A stretch of 15,561 nt of DNA from the NCBI GenBank assembly GCA_944332105.1, contig CALVJI010000019.1:1-15561 (forward strand), read 5' to 3'. Below, piece after piece: positions 12,558 to 15,561 of this stretch. The first letter of the stretch is position 1; each line of letters starts with the position of its first letter. The position numbers were made by a program, and so were the translations under genes. The DNA comes from an uncultured Bacilli bacterium. GTDB lineage: Bacteria > Bacillota_I > Bacilli_A > RF39 > UBA660. The notes beneath the pieces are model-generated. The model made no database searches, was not told where the DNA came from, and saw only the letters and a list, made by a program, of their open reading frames with translations.

Positions 12558-13299
12558 CCTTTTAAACATTCTACACATTAAAAAAAACTATATCACCGAT
12601 AAAGAAGAAATAGAAGCCATTAAAGACATCACTTTATCGATCGAAAAAGGCGAGATTGTAACAATCGTTGGATCGAGTGGCTGTGGTAAATCTTCTCTAT
12701 TAAGTATTTTAGCTGGCATCGAAAAAGCAACAAGCGGCACGTTTCTTTTCCACAAAGAAAACCCAATTATTGGTTACATGCTTCAAAGTGACGCCTTATT
12801 TCCCTGGTTAACTGTTTATGAAAATGCCCTTATCGGTTTAAAAATTAGTAAAAAAGATACTTTAGAAAACAAAGAATATGTCAAAAGCTTATTCCGTAAA
12901 TATAAATTAGAAGAATTCATGAACAAATATCCTAAAGAACTTTCAGGCGGCATGAAACAACGCGTCGCCCTAATAAGGACATTAGCTATTAAACCAGATA
13001 TTTTACTTTTAGATGAGCCTTTCAGCGCCCTAGACTATCAATCAAGATTAGCTGTCAGTGACGATGTATATAACATTATAAAAAGAGAAAACATTACAAC
13101 TATTATGGTTTCTCATGATATTGCCGAAGCTATATCCATGTCTGATCGAATTGTTGTTTTATCCAAAAGACCATGTACGATCAAAAAAATATATATTGTC
13201 GAATTAGAAAACAAACAAAATCCCATCGAAAATAGAAAAGCCAAAGAATTTTCCGACTACTACAATAAAATATGGAAGGATTTAGATATCAATGTCTGA
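12550..13299 (+). CDS. ABC importer ATP-binding protein (SsuB/TauB/ThiZ type)
   Basis: The cytoplasmic ATPase that powers the importer. All motifs are intact: Walker A GSSGCGKSS (41-49), Q-loop Gln79 in GYMLQSDALFPW, signature LSGGM (131-135), Walker B DILLLDEP (150-157) with the SALD D-loop, and the switch His189 in VSHDIAEA. The FPWLTVYEN after the Q-loop is typical of nitrate/sulfonate/bicarbonate-type ATPases. At 249 aa the length is usual. Its ATG lies inside the end of the binding-protein gene (8-nt overlap) with only a weak ribosome site, so translation is coupled. Confidence 0.95.
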   Translation: MNNLLNILHIKKNYITDKEEIEAIKDITLSIEKGEIVTIVGSSGCGKSSLLSILAGIEKATSGTFLFHKENPIIGYMLQSDALFPWLTVYENALIGLKISKKDTLENKEYVKSLFRKYKLEEFMNKYPKELSGGMKQRVALIRTLAIKPDILLLDEPFSALDYQSRLAVSDDVYNIIKRENITTIMVSHDIAEAISMSDRIVVLSKRPCTIKKIYIVELENKQNPIENRKAKEFSDYYNKIWKDLDINV

Positions 13300-14071
13300 A
13301 GAAGCTAAAAAAATCATTAAAAAGAAAAAAAATCAAAAATATCTTATTCATTTTATTCAACTATTAATTGTCGTCCTATTTTTTGTTTTATGGGAAATCT
13401 TAGCCAATCAAAAAATTATCAACCCATTTATTTTTTCTAGTCCTAGTCGCATTTTTAAAACGATTTACACATGGACCATATCAGGCGAAATATTTATTCA
13501 TATTTACACCACTTTATATGAAACAATTCTCGCTTTTGTCATTGGCATAACCCTTGGTTTAATCATCGCGATTATGCTTTACGAATGCCCCATATTAGCA
13601 AAAATCATTGATCCATTCTTAACAATGATCAACAGCTTGCCAAAAGTTGCTTTAGGTCCAATCATTATCATCTGGGCCGGAGCCAATACAAAATCCATCA
13701 TAGTCATGGCTTTATTAATCAATTTAATTGTTAGTATCATGAACATCTATAATGGATTCTTAGGTGTCGATGAAACAAAAATAAAACTCTTAAAATCTTT
13801 TGGAGCCACGAAAAAACAAATCTTACGTTACTTAATTATTCCCGAATCAAAAAGGACAATTATTTCTTCTTTAAAAATCAACATTTCCATGACTTTAATC
13901 GGTGTCATAATGGGTGAATTTTTAGTCAGCAAAAAAGGAATTGGATATTTAATCATTTATGGCACACAAGTATTCAATCTAACTTTAGTTATGTCAGGCA
14001 TTTTAATTTTACTAATTCTATCATTTCTTATCTACGAATGTGTCGCATATTTAGAAAAAAAGTTATCTTAA
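13292..14071 (+). CDS. ABC importer permease (SsuC/TauC/ThiX type)
   Basis: The membrane channel subunit, 259 aa, of the binding-protein-dependent transport family. A basic N-terminus (KKIIKKKKNQK) is followed by about six hydrophobic helices (near 18-38, 74-97, 117-130, 133-154, 194-211 and 229-253). The EAA loop that docks to the ATPase is LLKSFGATKKQILRYLIIPE (166-185). SLPKVALGPIIIIWAG (115-130) is typical of the nitrate/sulfonate/taurine permeases. It overlaps the ATPase gene by 8 nt, as that gene overlaps the one before. The stop codon lies in the loop of the following terminator. Confidence 0.95.
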   Translation: MSEEAKKIIKKKKNQKYLIHFIQLLIVVLFFVLWEILANQKIINPFIFSSPSRIFKTIYTWTISGEIFIHIYTTLYETILAFVIGITLGLIIAIMLYECPILAKIIDPFLTMINSLPKVALGPIIIIWAGANTKSIIVMALLINLIVSIMNIYNGFLGVDETKIKLLKSFGATKKQILRYLIIPESKRTIISSLKINISMTLIGVIMGEFLVSKKGIGYLIIYGTQVFNLTLVMSGILILLILSFLIYECVAYLEKKLS

Positions 14072-14087
14072 AACAGATAGCTTTTTT
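14055..14087. terminator. bidirectional terminator between convergent genes
   Basis: AAAAAAGTTATCT (14056-14068) pairs with AGATAGCTTTTTT (14075-14087) over 13 positions with one G-U pair and a 6-nt loop. Read on plus it ends in six Ts after the ABC permease; read on minus it ends in seven Ts after the surface-protein gene, so it serves both. Confidence 0.88.
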
Positions 14088-14104
14088 CTTGAAAACATAA
14101 ATTT

Positions 14105-15490
14105 TTACTCAACAATTTTATATGAATTTTCAATTGTTCCCTCACCCGTAATTATAACATCAGCCTTTAAATTTATGGTTGGGCGAAGACCACCGCTCGT
14201 TGTAGTAACATTGTCATCAATTTGACCAGACGCGACCACAGCGAATACAACAGCACTCCAAAAAGTATTACCGAAGGGACTATACCCTCCTGTTGGGGTC
14301 ATCGTCCAAAAACTATTTCCAATGGATAAATAAGTATTTGAAGCTCTTTTTTGTTGGTTATAAGTACCATCAAATACTCCTCCTGCATGGCCTGCCATGA
14401 TAGCTTCATCGACTGTGATTAATCCTATTGGATAAGTTAAAGCATTATTTCCTTTACTAGAACCACTTACCGTATATAAATCACTTGTGTTCTCACAGTT
14501 TAAATCTGGGCTACTTGTTGTAACTCTTAAATAACCTTTATTATAAGTAATCACATTACTTGTACCTACTCCACTTTGTAAATTTAAAGTACTTCTATCT
14601 CCACAGAAACCAGATTCAGTATCAATATATTCTTCATAATCTCTTAAATATTCTTCATAAAACACATCATTTGCTTGTTTTATGACTGATGAAGTACTAA
14701 GTCCATCCGCATCGTTTAATGTATACATATATCCTACATACTCATTAGAAGCATGAGAAGCATTAAATTGTGAAGTCGCGTAATATCTATCTGTACTAGA
14801 CTCTCCATTGGTATGATGTGTTGTTCCATCATAAATAATTCGTATGCTACCGTCTTCGTTAATTCTTACGACTCTCCACCAATATCCTGCAAACTGCAAA
14901 TAATTGTTTTCAACACTACCTCTGTAATAATATGTCGTTCCCTCATTTGTTGTCATTGCATAAATTCCTTTTTCATGAGATTCACAAGAAGAAGAGTCAC
15001 ACGCAGATTTTGTAAAATCTGGTGTATATGGATAAACGGATAATTCTCCTAATGCTGTTGAGACTGTTTGGTTTTTAACAAAATATAAATTACATTTTAC
15101 AGAGCTTCCATCACTAGAATTATAATTTGAATAATTTCCTTGAAACTCCCAAGTAGAATGATTCCAACTCGGTATTACTCCATTTGTACAATTAGAACTA
15201 CTTTCATCTAAAGTATATTCTGTGTTTTGTAAAGGAGCATTCTGACTAGCTACTCCATCGATATAATAGGAAAAATAAATATCACCTGGACTCTGAATAG
15301 TTCCTTCCATTAAATTATAGGTTTCTCTACTTTCAAATGAAGCAAATGAAGTATAGAAGAATACTCCTGTTATTAATAAAATACAAGCAATCGTAAAAAG
15401 AATGATTCCTGTTTTTTTAGAATTTTTTTCTTTATATTTTTTTAGTTCTAAATTAGGGGTATCGTTTTCTTTATTTAAACGATTATACCT
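14105..15490 (-). CDS. membrane-anchored surface protein, 5' end disrupted
   Basis: A member of a family that I recall as multicopy in gut Bacilli/Mollicutes-like bacteria and that shares motifs such as YYYRGSVENNYLQFAGYWWR, GSIRIIYDGT, LTYPIGLITVDEA, FWTMTP and a GGLRPTINLKADV...GEGTIENSYK tail; no function is known to me. The terminal part (paired FW/W, G-L-R-P) resembles in pattern the FGE/C-type-lectin-like DUF6273 group, an inference. In frame upstream of the first ATG (15310) lie KYKEKNSKKTG and a hydrophobic anchor ending VFFYTSFASF, matching the left-hand remnant, so the true protein begins before 15310. But no ATG, GTG or TTG occurs in frame between 15310 and the window end; the start appears removed by the repeat-bearing sequence from 15493. 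The frame stays open to 15561, so a fused start outside the window is possible. Confidence 0.82.
   Translation of the reverse strand, partial: RYNRLNKENDTPNLELKKYKEKNSKKTGIILFTIACILLITGVFFYTSFASFESRETYNLMEGTIQSPGDIYFSYYIDGVASQNAPLQNTEYTLDESSSNCTNGVIPSWNHSTWEFQGNYSNYNSSDGSSVKCNLYFVKNQTVSTALGELSVYPYTPDFTKSACDSSSCESHEKGIYAMTTNEGTTYYYRGSVENNYLQFAGYWWRVVRINEDGSIRIIYDGTTHHTNGESSTDRYYATSQFNASHASNEYVGYMYTLNDADGLSTSSVIKQANDVFYEEYLRDYEEYIDTESGFCGDRSTLNLQSGVGTSNVITYNKGYLRVTTSSPDLNCENTSDLYTVSGSSKGNNALTYPIGLITVDEAIMAGHAGGVFDGTYNQQKRASNTYLSIGNSFWTMTPTGGYSPFGNTFWSAVVFAVVASGQIDDNVTTTSGGLRPTINLKADVIITGEGTIENSYKIVE
15412..15441 (-). repeat. 30-nt direct repeat, right copy
   Basis: Identical to 339-368 and in the same orientation, within the anchor-coding part of the surface-protein gene. 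Recombination between the two copies would remove about 15 kb that includes pheST and cysS, so it would be lethal unless duplicated; the value of the repeat is as a mark of paralogy. Confidence 0.8.
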
Positions 15491-15492
15491 TA

Positions 15493-15561
15493 TGTGCCCA
15501 TTTTGATTAAGTGCCCATTTTAAATTAAGCCCGTATAAATACGAGCTTTTTTCTGTTTTTT
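15493..15561. mobile_element. probable end of an IS21-type insertion sequence
   Basis: From 15493 the sequence reads TGTGCCCATTTTGATTAA and then repeats as GTGCCCATTTTAAATTAA (units 15494-15510 and 15511-15528), with a third GCCC at 15529. Ends starting TGT with several tandem copies of a 17-20 nt binding motif are characteristic of IS21-family elements. The change occurs exactly where the surface-protein gene loses its start codon. No transposase is in the window, so the assignment is inference. Confidence 0.5.
15528..15552 (+). terminator. plus-strand terminator just inside the putative IS end
   Basis: AGCCCGTAT (15528-15536) pairs with ATACGAGCT (15539-15547), one G-U pair, followed by six Ts. 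With the inner pairs open to allow a loop, a stable 7-8 bp stem remains. It would stop plus-strand transcription entering the element. Confidence 0.7.

Noticed and set aside
15308..15310. ATG at 15310 as the true start of the surface protein
   Set aside because: There is no good ribosome site, and homology to the left-hand copy (anchor helix and KYKEKNSKK) continues in frame well upstream.
14105..15490. Diversity-generating retroelement acting on the surface protein
   Set aside because: The C-terminal domain resembles the lectin-like fold of some targets, but there is no reverse transcriptase, template repeat or second copy of the tail with adenine-specific changes in the window.
1..15561. 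CRISPR array, tRNA or rRNA genes
   Set aside because: No regularly spaced repeats, cloverleaf with TTCGA-type arm or rRNA-like sequence was found on either strand.
1..15561. Mycoplasma genetic code (TGA as Trp)
   Set aside because: Trp codons checked in conserved genes are TGG, and TGA ends the 102-aa gene and the ABC ATPase gene at sensible positions.

Overview
The window is AT-rich DNA with strong Shine-Dalgarno sites, Bacillus-type sigma-A promoters, a Firmicutes-type T-box leader and short spacers. Tryptophan is read from TGG and TGA is used as a stop (for example in the 102-aa gene at 9857 and the ABC ATPase gene), so this is the standard bacterial code and not the Mycoplasma code. Together with a gut-anaerobe style rubrerythrin and a surface-protein family that I recall from uncultured Bacilli/Mollicutes-like gut bacteria, this suggests a small-genome, low-GC, anaerobic Firmicutes or Mycoplasmatota-type bacterium. 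The lineage is an inference; no rRNA gene is present.

Layout, left to right. Positions 1-10 hold the first codons of a gene leaving the window, with its promoter. Positions 77-408 are a broken copy of a membrane-anchored surface-protein gene: its N-terminal anchor and C-terminal tail are kept, the middle is missing, and a 7-bp inverted repeat sits at the join. Next comes a minus-strand block: pheS-pheT behind a Phe T-box leader, a small membrane-anchored extracytoplasmic protein, a rubrerythrin, and a two-gene unit of a 680-aa coiled-coil protein with an acidic tail overlapping an 81-aa protein. A roughly 300-bp intergenic region follows, with an unusual G-rich patch and a 14-bp palindrome. 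Then come cysS and a three-gene unit of unknown function (375, 102 and 95 aa; the last two overlap by ATGA). The 375-aa protein is a coiled coil, an acidic linker and about four 30-residue helical repeats. From a divergent intergenic region, a plus-strand ABC importer operon follows (SsuA/THI5-like binding protein, ATPase, permease; both junctions are 8-nt overlaps), closed by a bidirectional terminator. The right end carries a nearly complete paralogue of the broken surface gene whose start codon is not visible, because the sequence upstream changes into tandem 17-18 nt repeats that look like the end of an IS21-type insertion sequence.

How the genes relate. pheST, cysS and rubrerythrin are housekeeping or oxygen-protection genes. 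The ABC operon imports an unidentified small organic or anionic nutrient. The two coiled-coil proteins on either side of cysS share an architecture (coiled coil, then a Glu/Pro-rich disordered segment) and are the least understood genes here; a structural or scaffold role is only a guess. The two surface-protein copies flank the whole block in the same orientation and share a 30-nt perfect direct repeat, so the window looks like a stable chromosomal block between members of a multicopy surface-protein family that are subject to deletion and insertion.
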